DNA of 64,000 nt from positions 186,001 through 250,000 of the forward strand of contig JAWKLK010000004.1 in NCBI GenBank assembly GCA_041392785.1. The letters are read 5' to 3'. Below the pieces are notes generated by a model. The model searched no databases. It was not told the DNA's origin and worked only from the letters and a program-made list of their open reading frames with translations. Source of the stretch: OLB9 sp041392785. Lineage in GTDB: Bacteria; Bacteroidota; Bacteroidia; Chitinophagales; Saprospiraceae. Shown piece by piece: positions 16,707 to 24,720 of the stretch (its first letter is position 1; each line of letters opens with the position of its first letter). Made by a program: the position numbers and the translations under genes.

Positions 16707-19682
16707 TTGAATCGATCGATATTCTTTTATATAAGTATCTTGCTTTTGGTTTCAGTATCAGAAGGCTGTGTCACCAAAAAAAAGAGAAATGAAACTTCTA
16801 AACTTGGAAAGTTTTATCACAATACCACATCACTCTATAATGGTTACTGGAATGCAAAGGAAATTTACCGTTTAAGTAAATTACAACTACAGGCTGCAAA
16901 TGAAGATGATTACAATAAAATACTCGAAGTAGAAGATTATATTTCAGTAAATGATCCGAAAATGGTCAAAGATGATATGGATATCATCATACAAAAAGTT
17001 ACTACTGTCGCACAATTACATGAACCCGGAGATTATGTAGATGATTGCTATGTGATGCTCGCCAAAGCACAATATCTAAAACATGAATTTGAAACTTCAG
17101 AAGAAACATTAGAATATTTTCAAGAGGAGTTCAACCCAACTAATCCGTATGGTAGAAACTATATGAGTAAAAAACCGACAGGGAAAGCTGCGATTAAACA
17201 AAAGGCATTAGAAAGAGAACAACAGGCAAAGGCCAAGGAAGAAGAGAGAGAAATCAAAATTGAGCAGAGGAAGGAAGAAGCAAAAACAAAAGAGGAAGAA
17301 AGGAAGGAGAAAATAAAGCAAAGAGAAAGAGACAAAAAGGAGCGAGAAAAACAAAGAAAGGAGGCTATAAAGAATAGAAAAAAAGGAATAAAAACACCAC
17401 CACCGACGACTACCAAACAAACTCCAGTGACCAAGGTTGAAGAGAAGGAAGAAGTCAAACAAACCAATGTATCTTCTAAAGTAGAAAGTGAATCTGAAGA
17501 AATAATTCCTACACCGAAAATTCCAGATATTGATAGGTCAGCATATCCGGAAGGTCTGTTATGGTTAGCAAAAACTTATATCAAAAGGCAAAATTATTTT
17601 GGAAGCGATGTAATATTACGAAAACTGGATGTAGCTGGAATTGAAGAGGATTTTCACGCAGATATTCATGCCACTCAGGCAAGTCTTTATATCAAGCAAG
17701 AAAAGTATAGTGATGCTGTAGCAAAATTGAAATTGGCGATTGCTGCTGAGGATGATAAAAATCTGAAAGGTCGATACGCATTCATTGCTGGACAATTATC
17801 CCAGCAACTTAAGGATTATGCCACCGCTTACACTTACTTCGAACAAGCCAACAAATACACCAAGTCTGACAAGATGGCCTTTATGTCTGAGCTTGCCATT
17901 GCTAAAAGTGCAATACTTTCGGGGGCAAAAACTCAAGAAGAGATAGCAACTGAAATGCAGAAATTTCTGAAAAATGATAGGTACACAGCTTACCACGATC
18001 AAATTTATTTTACATTGGCTGAAATGGAATTGGCACAAAATAATGAGCCCAAAGCTATAGAATACCTTAAACTCTCAGCAAAAAATAATGTAAATAATTC
18101 AAAATTGAAGGTTGAGACTTATTACACCATTGCAAATTTGTACTACAATGCTGAGAAATATCTTTTCGCTGCTAATTATTTTGATACTACTTTGACAAAC
18201 TTGAATGTCAATGACCCAAGGCAATTGGAAGTGAAGAAAACAGTGGAATCACTCAAAGATATAGCCTACAATATCAATGTTATTGAATATCAGGACACTA
18301 TGTTGTATTTCTCAAACTTAGATGAAAATGCTCAAAAAAAGGCTATTGTGGCATGGCTTAAAAGAAACAATCCGAATCTTTCACATGTAGACGCTACAGT
18401 AAAGACAAATAATTCGAGCAAGCAACCTGAGAGTATTTCTATTGCCAGCGCATCAGCAAGTAACTTTTTTGCATATAATGTTAAGGGGAGAGATAAGGGA
18501 ATATCAGATTTTAAATCAATTTGGGGAGATAGACCACTGGAAGATGATTGGCGAAGAAGTAGAAAAGCAACATCTTCGGATGTAGTAGAAAATGTAGCAA
18601 TCGCAACGCCAAAAGTCGATGAAGCAACGGGTGAAGAAAATTCACAGCTGAATGATGAGTACAAAAAGATACTACGAGACGTTCCTAATAATCCTGTTAA
18701 AAAGCAAGAATTAAATGAAAAAATCGTTTCGGCGATGTTTACATTAGGAAAACTATACAGAGATAAAATTGAAAAATTTGCACTTTCAGCCAATACATTA
18801 GAAAAAATGCATAAGAGATTTGGACCAACACAATATGAAATAGAATCTCATTATTATATTTTTCTAGACTACATGGACTTAAATGATCCTGCAACGGCTA
18901 ATTTATATAAAGAAAAAATTATAAAAAAATATCCCGATTCAAAATATGCCGCAACCCTTTCTGATCCCAATTATTTTGTAAAGAATAAAGAAAAAACACC
19001 AGAAGCTTTTTATCAGTCATTATATGATTTATATGAAAAAAGAGAGTTTGCCAAAGTGCTAAAGGGAATAAAAGAAAATAGGGAAAGCATTGAGCACAGT
19101 CCTTTTTCGTCTAAAATAGCACTTTTGAATGCTATGTGTATTGGTAGTGTTGATGGTAAGGATGCTTATTTGGCTGCATTGAAGGAAGTAACACAATCAT
19201 ATCCCAATACTCCAGAACAGGCAAAGGCCAGAGAAATAATGCGATACTTAGCCGGTGATAACTCCATCTTTAATAGTGTAGACATAAAAGATGTGGACAA
19301 AATATATTCAAAGGATGAAGCACAGCAGCATTATGTTGCAGTAGTAACATATGCCATTGCAGAAACAGAACAAGTGAATATCAAGGTTGCTATATCAGAG
19401 TATAACAAGAATAATTTTAAGGCTGAAAGATTGCAATTGGGTGATGCTACACTTAATGTGCAGGAAAATGTCCAAATCATTCTTATTAAGAAGTTTGAAA
19501 ATTTGGCTAAATCCATGGATTATTATAAAAAAGTGGCAGCTAATATTCCAGAATTTTCTGGGAGAAATGATATTCAAATTGATATATTACCTATTTCTGT
19601 TACGAATTATAGAAAAATGTTGAGTGAAAACTCAACTTTGAAATATCGCGCATTTTTTGAAGCTTATTATAAAACGGAATAG
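16707..19682 (+). CDS. sprE: SprE/PorW-like TPR lipoprotein of the type IX secretion system
   Basis: 991-residue predicted lipoprotein: N-terminal hydrophobic helix ending in SVSEGC with the lipidated Cys near residue 21. The FYHNTTSLYNGYWNA segment just after it resembles the conserved start of SprE/PorW, which is needed for T9SS secretion and gliding in other Bacteroidota. TPR-like repeats fill residues about 290-550 and 680-900. Residues about 168-229 are an extreme Lys/Glu/Arg/Gln run predicted to be a coiled coil. The start is TTG at 16707 because an in-frame TAA sits at 16698. It lies far from the gldK-N cluster and converges on the metallopeptidase gene with no spacer. Confidence 0.75.
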   Translation: MNRSIFFYISILLLVSVSEGCVTKKKRNETSKLGKFYHNTTSLYNGYWNAKEIYRLSKLQLQAANEDDYNKILEVEDYISVNDPKMVKDDMDIIIQKVTTVAQLHEPGDYVDDCYVMLAKAQYLKHEFETSEETLEYFQEEFNPTNPYGRNYMSKKPTGKAAIKQKALEREQQAKAKEEEREIKIEQRKEEAKTKEEERKEKIKQRERDKKEREKQRKEAIKNRKKGIKTPPPTTTKQTPVTKVEEKEEVKQTNVSSKVESESEEIIPTPKIPDIDRSAYPEGLLWLAKTYIKRQNYFGSDVILRKLDVAGIEEDFHADIHATQASLYIKQEKYSDAVAKLKLAIAAEDDKNLKGRYAFIAGQLSQQLKDYATAYTYFEQANKYTKSDKMAFMSELAIAKSAILSGAKTQEEIATEMQKFLKNDRYTAYHDQIYFTLAEMELAQNNEPKAIEYLKLSAKNNVNNSKLKVETYYTIANLYYNAEKYLFAANYFDTTLTNLNVNDPRQLEVKKTVESLKDIAYNINVIEYQDTMLYFSNLDENAQKKAIVAWLKRNNPNLSHVDATVKTNNSSKQPESISIASASASNFFAYNVKGRDKGISDFKSIWGDRPLEDDWRRSRKATSSDVVENVAIATPKVDEATGEENSQLNDEYKKILRDVPNNPVKKQELNEKIVSAMFTLGKLYRDKIEKFALSANTLEKMHKRFGPTQYEIESHYYIFLDYMDLNDPATANLYKEKIIKKYPDSKYAATLSDPNYFVKNKEKTPEAFYQSLYDLYEKREFAKVLKGIKENRESIEHSPFSSKIALLNAMCIGSVDGKDAYLAALKEVTQSYPNTPEQAKAREIMRYLAGDNSIFNSVDIKDVDKIYSKDEAQQHYVAVVTYAIAETEQVNIKVAISEYNKNNFKAERLQLGDATLNVQENVQIILIKKFENLAKSMDYYKKVAANIPEFSGRNDIQIDILPISVTNYRKMLSENSTLKYRAFFEAYYKTE

Positions 19683-20423
19683 TTAAAAATCCAGTATGTG
19701 GTTGTTTTTACGTAAAAAGTCTTCGCTGACAGTATAGTCTGGCTTGATTTTCTGAACAATTTCCCAAAATTTTTTTGAATGGTTCATTTCAATCAAATGC
19801 GATAACTCATGCACTATAACATAATCTATCACTTCTAATGGTGCTAATAGTAAACGCACTGAAAAATTTAAATTTTTCCCACTCGAACAACTTCCCCAAT
19901 TACTTTTATTGTATTTAAGTCGGACAGAATTAATTTCTTTTCCGAAATATCTATCGTTAATCATTTTCACACGGCGAGTAAGCTCGGCTTTAAAGTGCTT
20001 CTGACTTATTTTTATAAGCAAGTGCCTGATGACAGCTTGAGTATCATAACCGATTTTATTTGGTAATTCTAAAAAAATTGTTGTTCCCTTTATAGAAACT
20101 CTAGCATCTTCTCTATCAATAATTATTATGTCCAATTGATAAGATTGGCCCATAAGAACTAAGACATCTTTGTCAGCATATTTTTTAGAGGGTATGTACT
20201 TATGTAGGATAAATGGTTTTCTTGATTCTAACTCTTTCAGCCAATTCTCCAACCAATCCAAGTGCTTTTGGACATCAGGTTTAAAAAGAATGCCTTTAGG
20301 TATACGTAGATTCACATATTTTGAACCTAAAGATGCTCGCGTATTTTGACGGCGTTCGATATAGATTTTGACAGGAATGACTTTATCACCCAATCGTAAC
20401 TCAAGGACATGGGTTTTATCCAT
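19683..20423 (-). CDS. YgjP/DUF45-type metallopeptidase
   Basis: 246 residues of the M48-like YgjP (WLM) family. The zinc site is visible as VHELSHLIEMNHSKKFW near residues 208-224: HExxH with a third His in the NHSKKFW turn. The preceding NKSNWGSCS segment is the family's other hallmark. No signal peptide, so cytoplasmic. Its natural substrate is not known. Its start overlaps the serC stop by eight bases, which implies cotranslation with serC. Confidence 0.88.
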   Translation of the reverse strand: MDKTHVLELRLGDKVIPVKIYIERRQNTRASLGSKYVNLRIPKGILFKPDVQKHLDWLENWLKELESRKPFILHKYIPSKKYADKDVLVLMGQSYQLDIIIIDREDARVSIKGTTIFLELPNKIGYDTQAVIRHLLIKISQKHFKAELTRRVKMINDRYFGKEINSVRLKYNKSNWGSCSSGKNLNFSVRLLLAPLEVIDYVIVHELSHLIEMNHSKKFWEIVQKIKPDYTVSEDFLRKNNHILDF

Positions 20424-21483
20424 ATTTTTGTTCGAAATCCTTCATGATATCTATTAATACTTGAACGGATTCAATAGACATGGCATTATATGTAGAAGCT
20501 CTGAAACCACCTACCGACCTGTGTCCTGCTAGACCAACGCATCCTGCACTTTTGCATAAGTCCAAAAATTGGGACTCCAAGCTATTATCTTTCAATAGGA
20601 AACAAATATTCATGTGTGATCTGTCTTCCACATCTGCGGTACCAACAAATAAAGGATTTCTATCAATCTCCGCATACAATGCTGCTGATTTTACTTCGTT
20701 TTTCTTTTGTATTGCAGCAATACCTCCATTGTTTAAAATCCATTCCATTGTCAACATTGACACATATATTGGGAAGACAGGAGGTGTATTGTACATGGAG
20801 CCTCCATCAATATGGGTTTCGTACTTCAGCATGCTAGGTATTGCTCTTTTGACGTGGCCGAGAGCAGATTTTTTAATAATTACGAGTGTGGTACCTGCAG
20901 GCCCCATATTTTTTTGTGCTCCGGCATAAATGAGATCAAAAGCATTCACATCAAAAACTCTACTAAAAATGTCAGATGACATATCAGCGACTAAAGGTAC
21001 AGACACTTTTGGAAAGTGGTGTACTTGGGTCCCGTAGATAGTATTATTGCTTGTGATGTGTAGATATCTATGATCATCTGAGATTTGAAAATCTTTAGGA
21101 ATATAACAGTAATTTCTATCTTTTGAAGATGCAACCACATCTGTTTGACCAAACATTTTAGCTTCTTTAATTGCTTTATTTGCCCAAACACCTGAATCAA
21201 CATATCCTGCTTTCTGATCTGTGTCCAACAAATTCATAGGTATCATAAAAAACTGTGTCGATGCACCACCTGACAAGAATAACACTTCATACTCATCGCT
21301 TAGGTGCAATAAATCCTTAACAAGCTGGACAGATTTATCCATTACTGCTATAAAATCTTTGGACCTGTGTGAAATCTCAAGGATTGATAATCCTGATTGA
21401 TTGAAATTTGATGCAGCTTCTGAAGCTTTTTGTAAAACTTCTTGAGGTAAGATTGCAGGCCCTGCAGAAAAATTATGTTTCAT
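20416..21483 (-). CDS. serC: Phosphoserine aminotransferase
   Basis: PLP-dependent enzyme converting 3-phosphohydroxypyruvate to phosphoserine in serine biosynthesis, and used in pyridoxine synthesis in some bacteria. 355 residues. Visible: N-terminal NFSAGPAILP, the phosphate-binding LFLSGGASTQF, the PLP Lys in YAGAQKNMGPAG near residue 195, and the C-terminal GHRSVGGFRASTYNA substrate loop. serA and serB are not in the window. The next gene, a metallopeptidase, overlaps it by eight bases. Confidence 0.97.
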   Translation of the reverse strand: MKHNFSAGPAILPQEVLQKASEAASNFNQSGLSILEISHRSKDFIAVMDKSVQLVKDLLHLSDEYEVLFLSGGASTQFFMIPMNLLDTDQKAGYVDSGVWANKAIKEAKMFGQTDVVASSKDRNYCYIPKDFQISDDHRYLHITSNNTIYGTQVHHFPKVSVPLVADMSSDIFSRVFDVNAFDLIYAGAQKNMGPAGTTLVIIKKSALGHVKRAIPSMLKYETHIDGGSMYNTPPVFPIYVSMLTMEWILNNGGIAAIQKKNEVKSAALYAEIDRNPLFVGTADVEDRSHMNICFLLKDNSLESQFLDLCKSAGCVGLAGHRSVGGFRASTYNAMSIESVQVLIDIMKDFEQKYG

Positions 21484-21520
21484 ATATTTGATTTAAGGAA
21501 TTTTGGATTTAAATAAGCCA

Positions 21521-21528
21521 CAAAGATA
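21521..21528 (-). promoter_or_regulatory. Candidate -7 promoter element for serC
   Basis: Minus strand reads TATCTTTG, a perfect TAnnTTTG match, 38 bases before the serC ATG. Confidence 0.5.
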
Positions 21529-21671
21529 AACACTATTCATCGGTCATAGTTATGATTTATATCTTTCCTTTATAGATTGAAAGAAAAATTTATATCCATT
21601 GATGGTAATTGTATATTTTCGCGGTGAAAATTTGTTTTATTACACAGTACTTCAAATTCATAAATATAAAA

Positions 21672-22118
21672 ATGTCGAATCTTCTCTTTACTAAGGAATA
21701 TAGCCTTGATGAACTTGAATCGACATCAATGGCATTAATGCAATTTGTATCAAAGCCCTGCATTGTCATTTTTATAGGGGATTTAGGTGCTGGCAAGACT
21801 ACCATGATCAAAGCACTTTGCAGCCAATTGGGTTATGCATCAGATGTAACAAGTCCAACTTTTAGTCTAGTAAATGAATATAGGATGTCTGAAAAAAGTG
21901 TGATCTATCACATGGATTTATATAGACTTAAATCGCCTAATGAAGCTTTGGATTTTGGTTTTGATGAATATCTATTTGATCCTGATGCTTATTCTTTTAT
22001 TGAGTGGCCAGAAATCGTGTTATCTCTGATTCCGACACCTTATTATGAAATAAAAATTCAACATAGTGGCGATGGCCTAAGGCAGTTGGCATTGATAGAA
22101 ATAGCTGATAATTTATAA
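21672..22118 (+). CDS. tsaE: tRNA threonylcarbamoyladenosine biosynthesis ATPase TsaE
   Basis: 148 residues from ATG 21672. Small P-loop ATPase that works with TsaB-TsaD to make t6A at position 37 of ANN-decoding tRNAs. Walker A is clear (GDLGAGKTTMIKAL), followed by the TSPTFSLVNEY switch-like segment and the YHMDLYRL and FIEWPE motifs typical of the family. The frame opens 21 codons upstream at a TTG, but the family start fits the ATG. It stands alone between divergent and convergent neighbours. Confidence 0.95.
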   Translation: MSNLLFTKEYSLDELESTSMALMQFVSKPCIVIFIGDLGAGKTTMIKALCSQLGYASDVTSPTFSLVNEYRMSEKSVIYHMDLYRLKSPNEALDFGFDEYLFDPDAYSFIEWPEIVLSLIPTPYYEIKIQHSGDGLRQLALIEIADNL

Positions 22119-22206
22119 ATTTCACCTATGATATTAATGGATATTCTGTGTTATTACTTAAGATGATGGTTTGACTATTACTAAAAATCCATAGTTTTCC
22201 AAAAAG

Positions 22207-22371
22207 TCAATAAAACCTAGTACGAAGATAATCATATACATATACCCTATTGAGAAATAATAATAAGGCTAGCCACATCAATATAAATAATACTACAATG
22301 CCAAATTTCCTATAAATTTTTGAGATTTTTTGGCCCAACGTTCTATATCTTTTTATTTTTGTATAAGCCAT
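22207..22371 (-). CDS. 54-residue single-pass membrane protein, unknown function
   Basis: A short open frame from ATG 22371 to TGA at 22207 encodes a basic N-terminus (starting MAYTKIKRYRTLGQK), one strongly hydrophobic helix of about 17 residues near residues 24-40, and a Tyr/Arg-rich tail ending RTRFY. It begins four bases after the stop of the carbonic anhydrase-like gene on the same strand, so it is probably translated from that mRNA. I do not recognise a family. The positive-inside pattern puts the N-terminus in the cytoplasm. Confidence 0.6.
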   Translation of the reverse strand: MAYTKIKRYRTLGQKISKIYRKFGIVVLFILMWLALLLFLNRVYVYDYLRTRFY

Positions 22372-22375
22372 AGTT

Positions 22376-22960
22376 TTATTTATTGAATCTTTTATAAATT
22401 TCCTCCATTTTCGGTCTATTTACAGGGATGGTTTCCAATGGGGTACAAGGTTTCAAGGTATTAAAACACTCACTAGGCAAACTCTGATATAGTTTCGTTC
22501 CTTCCGTTTTCCACTGCAACATTTCATCCGTGACATCTTTAATGTATTTAGCAGGATTTCCAGCATAAATAGTTCTCTTAGGTATGATCATATCCGCTTT
22601 TATGAATGACAGAGCACCAATGATGCATTCTTGTTCAATGACGGCATCATCCATCACAACTGAATTCATACCAATTAAGGTGTTTTCACCAATGATGGCA
22701 CCATGAATGACCGCTCCATGGCCAATATGTGCGCTTTGATGCAGTATGGCCTTTTTACCCGGAAACATATGTATTGTACAGCTTTCCTGAACATTCGCTC
22801 CATCATATATGATGACCTCTCCCCAATCACCTCGTATGGCAGCATGTGGACCTATGTAAACATCTTTTCCAATGATGACATTTCCAGTCACAGTAGCCTG
22901 AGGATGTACAAATGAAGATGGATGAATTATCGGCTTCCATCCGTTGAATTCAAATATCAT
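22376..22960 (-). CDS. Gamma-class carbonic anhydrase family protein (PaaY-like)
   Basis: 194 residues made largely of hexapeptide repeats that form a left-handed beta helix (VTGNVIIGKDVYIG and onward), with a C-terminal helix from about residue 150. The three zinc histidines of the gamma carbonic anhydrases fit IHMFPG and HIGHGA, and the pattern NVQESCTIH resembles PaaY. The reaction could be CO2 hydration or a thioesterase-type activity; sequence alone does not decide. Its start overlaps ykgJ by 11 bases, and a 54-residue membrane protein gene follows at once. Confidence 0.85.
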   Translation of the reverse strand: MIFEFNGWKPIIHPSSFVHPQATVTGNVIIGKDVYIGPHAAIRGDWGEVIIYDGANVQESCTIHMFPGKKAILHQSAHIGHGAVIHGAIIGENTLIGMNSVVMDDAVIEQECIIGALSFIKADMIIPKRTIYAGNPAKYIKDVTDEMLQWKTEGTKLYQSLPSECFNTLKPCTPLETIPVNRPKMEEIYKRFNK

Positions 22961-23453
22961 GATTCAGCTGATTTGATATGGATTCTATAATGTAAAAAGC
23001 TGCAGGACAATTGGAGACTATTTTTTTATTCAATGCCAATCTTTTATGAAATTCTGGCTCATCTGTATGGGGATATTGTCTGCAAGCTGCTGGCCTATCG
23101 GAATATATTTGGCAGGCATTATTGGAGTTAAGAAATAGACATGGGACACTTTTAAAGAATAGGTCTCCATTAATGTCTTCAATTACATACGAGCGAATAA
23201 AATTTTTCTTGGTCATTTTCAACACTTTAGAAATTCTATTTATATCCGCATTTGTAATGATAGGCGGCGCATTTTTACAACAATTAGCACAATCGAGGCA
23301 CTGAATGTTGTTATTAAAAACATCCGCATGAGTCTTGTGTAATACTGGAATTATTTCTTCTGTCTTTTTAAGGGATAGCAGCTCTAGAGTCACATTCAGA
23401 TTTTGTGATCTTTCATTCTTAATCTGATTCCAACTATCTAAGTCAAATGCCAT
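22950..23453 (-). CDS. YkgJ family cysteine-cluster protein
   Basis: 167 residues. The cysteine pattern of the YkgJ/Fe-S family is visible: CLDCANCC near residue 50, then VPCLFLNSNNACQIYSDRPAACRQYP around residues 105-128, which probably bind a zinc ion or an iron-sulphur cluster. No membrane segment. The role of the family is not settled. Its 3' end overlaps the carbonic anhydrase-like gene, and a well-formed promoter (TTTG-N20-TACTTTTG) lies just upstream, so it heads the three-gene unit. Confidence 0.85.
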   Translation of the reverse strand: MAFDLDSWNQIKNERSQNLNVTLELLSLKKTEEIIPVLHKTHADVFNNNIQCLDCANCCKNAPPIITNADINRISKVLKMTKKNFIRSYVIEDINGDLFFKSVPCLFLNSNNACQIYSDRPAACRQYPHTDEPEFHKRLALNKKIVSNCPAAFYIIESISNQLNHDI

Positions 23454-23474
23454 TTTCAGTACATATTATTGATG

Positions 23475-23506
23475 CAAAAGTAGACTAACCTAATTTATCA
23501 AACAAA
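23475..23506 (-). promoter_or_regulatory. Candidate promoter for the ykgJ operon
   Basis: On the minus strand TTTG (23506-23503) is followed after 20 bases by TACTTTTG (23482-23475). Both elements and the spacing match the Bacteroidota -33/-7 consensus. The ATG is 22 bases downstream. Confidence 0.65.
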
Positions 23507-23553
23507 TTTTAACTGTATAATTGATATCCAAAATTGAAAGTAGAATATACATT

Positions 23554-24585
23554 ATGGATATTCTTTACGAATTGAGAAGAGACTTGGATCAACAAAATGT
23601 ATCTTTGCACGACTTTTCAGCTGAAAAAGGTAATTATATGCAAGATTTGGATTTTTCTGGGCTTCATGTTTTGGTGATAGGGGATGTCATGTTGGATAGA
23701 TACATGATAGGAGATGTTACAAGGATTTCGCCCGAAGCACCTGTGCCTGTTTTAAATTTAAGTAAAATAGAAGATAGGCCAGGAGGTGCAGCAAATGTGA
23801 CTATGAATCTACAGGCTTTGGGTATGGATGTTACATTGCTTTCTGTGACTGGAGACGATTCAACTTCTACAAAACTAGAAGAACTCTTGGGGCATTCTAT
23901 AGGTATTCATTTTATTAAAGCTCCCGGAAGAAAAACTTCCTTAAAAACCCGATTTATGGCTGGAACCCAACATCTCATGCGAGTAGATGATGAAAATAGT
24001 ACTTACATTGATGCTGGATTAGAAGATGTGGTGATTGATAAAATTCAAACAATCCTTAACCATAATGACGTGCATGCTATAGTCTTTCAAGACTACAATA
24101 AAGGTATTTTGACAGCTAATTTGATATCAAAAATAATCACGATTGCAAATGAAAACAAAATTCCAACTTTCGTTGATCCAAAAGAGAAAAATTTTCTAGC
24201 ATATAAAAATTGCACAGTTTTCAAACCAAACAAGAAGGAAATTGAGACATGTAGCGGTATATATAGTCCAAATTTGGAGACCTATGATACATGGTTGAGA
24301 TCACATTTAAGTCATCAACTCACCTGTCTAACATTGGGTTCCAAGGGCCTATACTTACACAATGGAACAGCCGGGAAGCATTTTGATACAAAAATGCAAG
24401 AAATTGTGGATGTTTGCGGAGCAGGGGATACAGTTTTGGCATTATTGGTAGGTTGTTTCCTAAAAAATTTCGACATGAATGATTTGGGTAAAATACTTAA
24501 CATTGCAGGTGGACAAGTGTGTAAAAAATCGGGCGTAGCCATAATTGATTTTAAGGAACTTAATTCAGAGTATTCCCTGAGTTGA
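23554..24585 (+). CDS. hldA: D-glycero-beta-D-manno-heptose-7-phosphate kinase (RfaE1 domain, monofunctional)
   Basis: 343 residues from ATG 23554. PfkB/ribokinase-fold kinase for ADP-heptose synthesis. Visible: VLVIGDVMLDRYMIGDV near the N-terminus, RPGGAANVTMNL, the DPKEKNF loop, KPNKKEIE, and the catalytic-Asp box DVCGAGDTVLALL near the C-terminus. The nucleotidyltransferase half found in E. coli HldE is absent, so a separate hldC/rfaE2 is expected elsewhere. The first 20-40 residues are a short helical extension. This implies heptose in a surface polysaccharide or LPS. Confidence 0.88.
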   Translation: MDILYELRRDLDQQNVSLHDFSAEKGNYMQDLDFSGLHVLVIGDVMLDRYMIGDVTRISPEAPVPVLNLSKIEDRPGGAANVTMNLQALGMDVTLLSVTGDDSTSTKLEELLGHSIGIHFIKAPGRKTSLKTRFMAGTQHLMRVDDENSTYIDAGLEDVVIDKIQTILNHNDVHAIVFQDYNKGILTANLISKIITIANENKIPTFVDPKEKNFLAYKNCTVFKPNKKEIETCSGIYSPNLETYDTWLRSHLSHQLTCLTLGSKGLYLHNGTAGKHFDTKMQEIVDVCGAGDTVLALLVGCFLKNFDMNDLGKILNIAGGQVCKKSGVAIIDFKELNSEYSLS

Positions 24586-24720
24586 CTACTAGGTAAAGCA
24601 TTGATTTAACATATAACAAAATAAAAAATGTCGCCAAGATGACATAAAATTAACAATCAATTGATTATTTTTACGATTTAAATTGAAATCTAATTAACAG
24701 TAACAAATTAAATTTTTATT

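Noticed and set aside
17159..17467. Two Phe/Leu/Ser-rich open frames antisense to the charged part of the sprE-like gene
   Set aside because: They arise from the reverse complement of Lys/Glu-rich codons.
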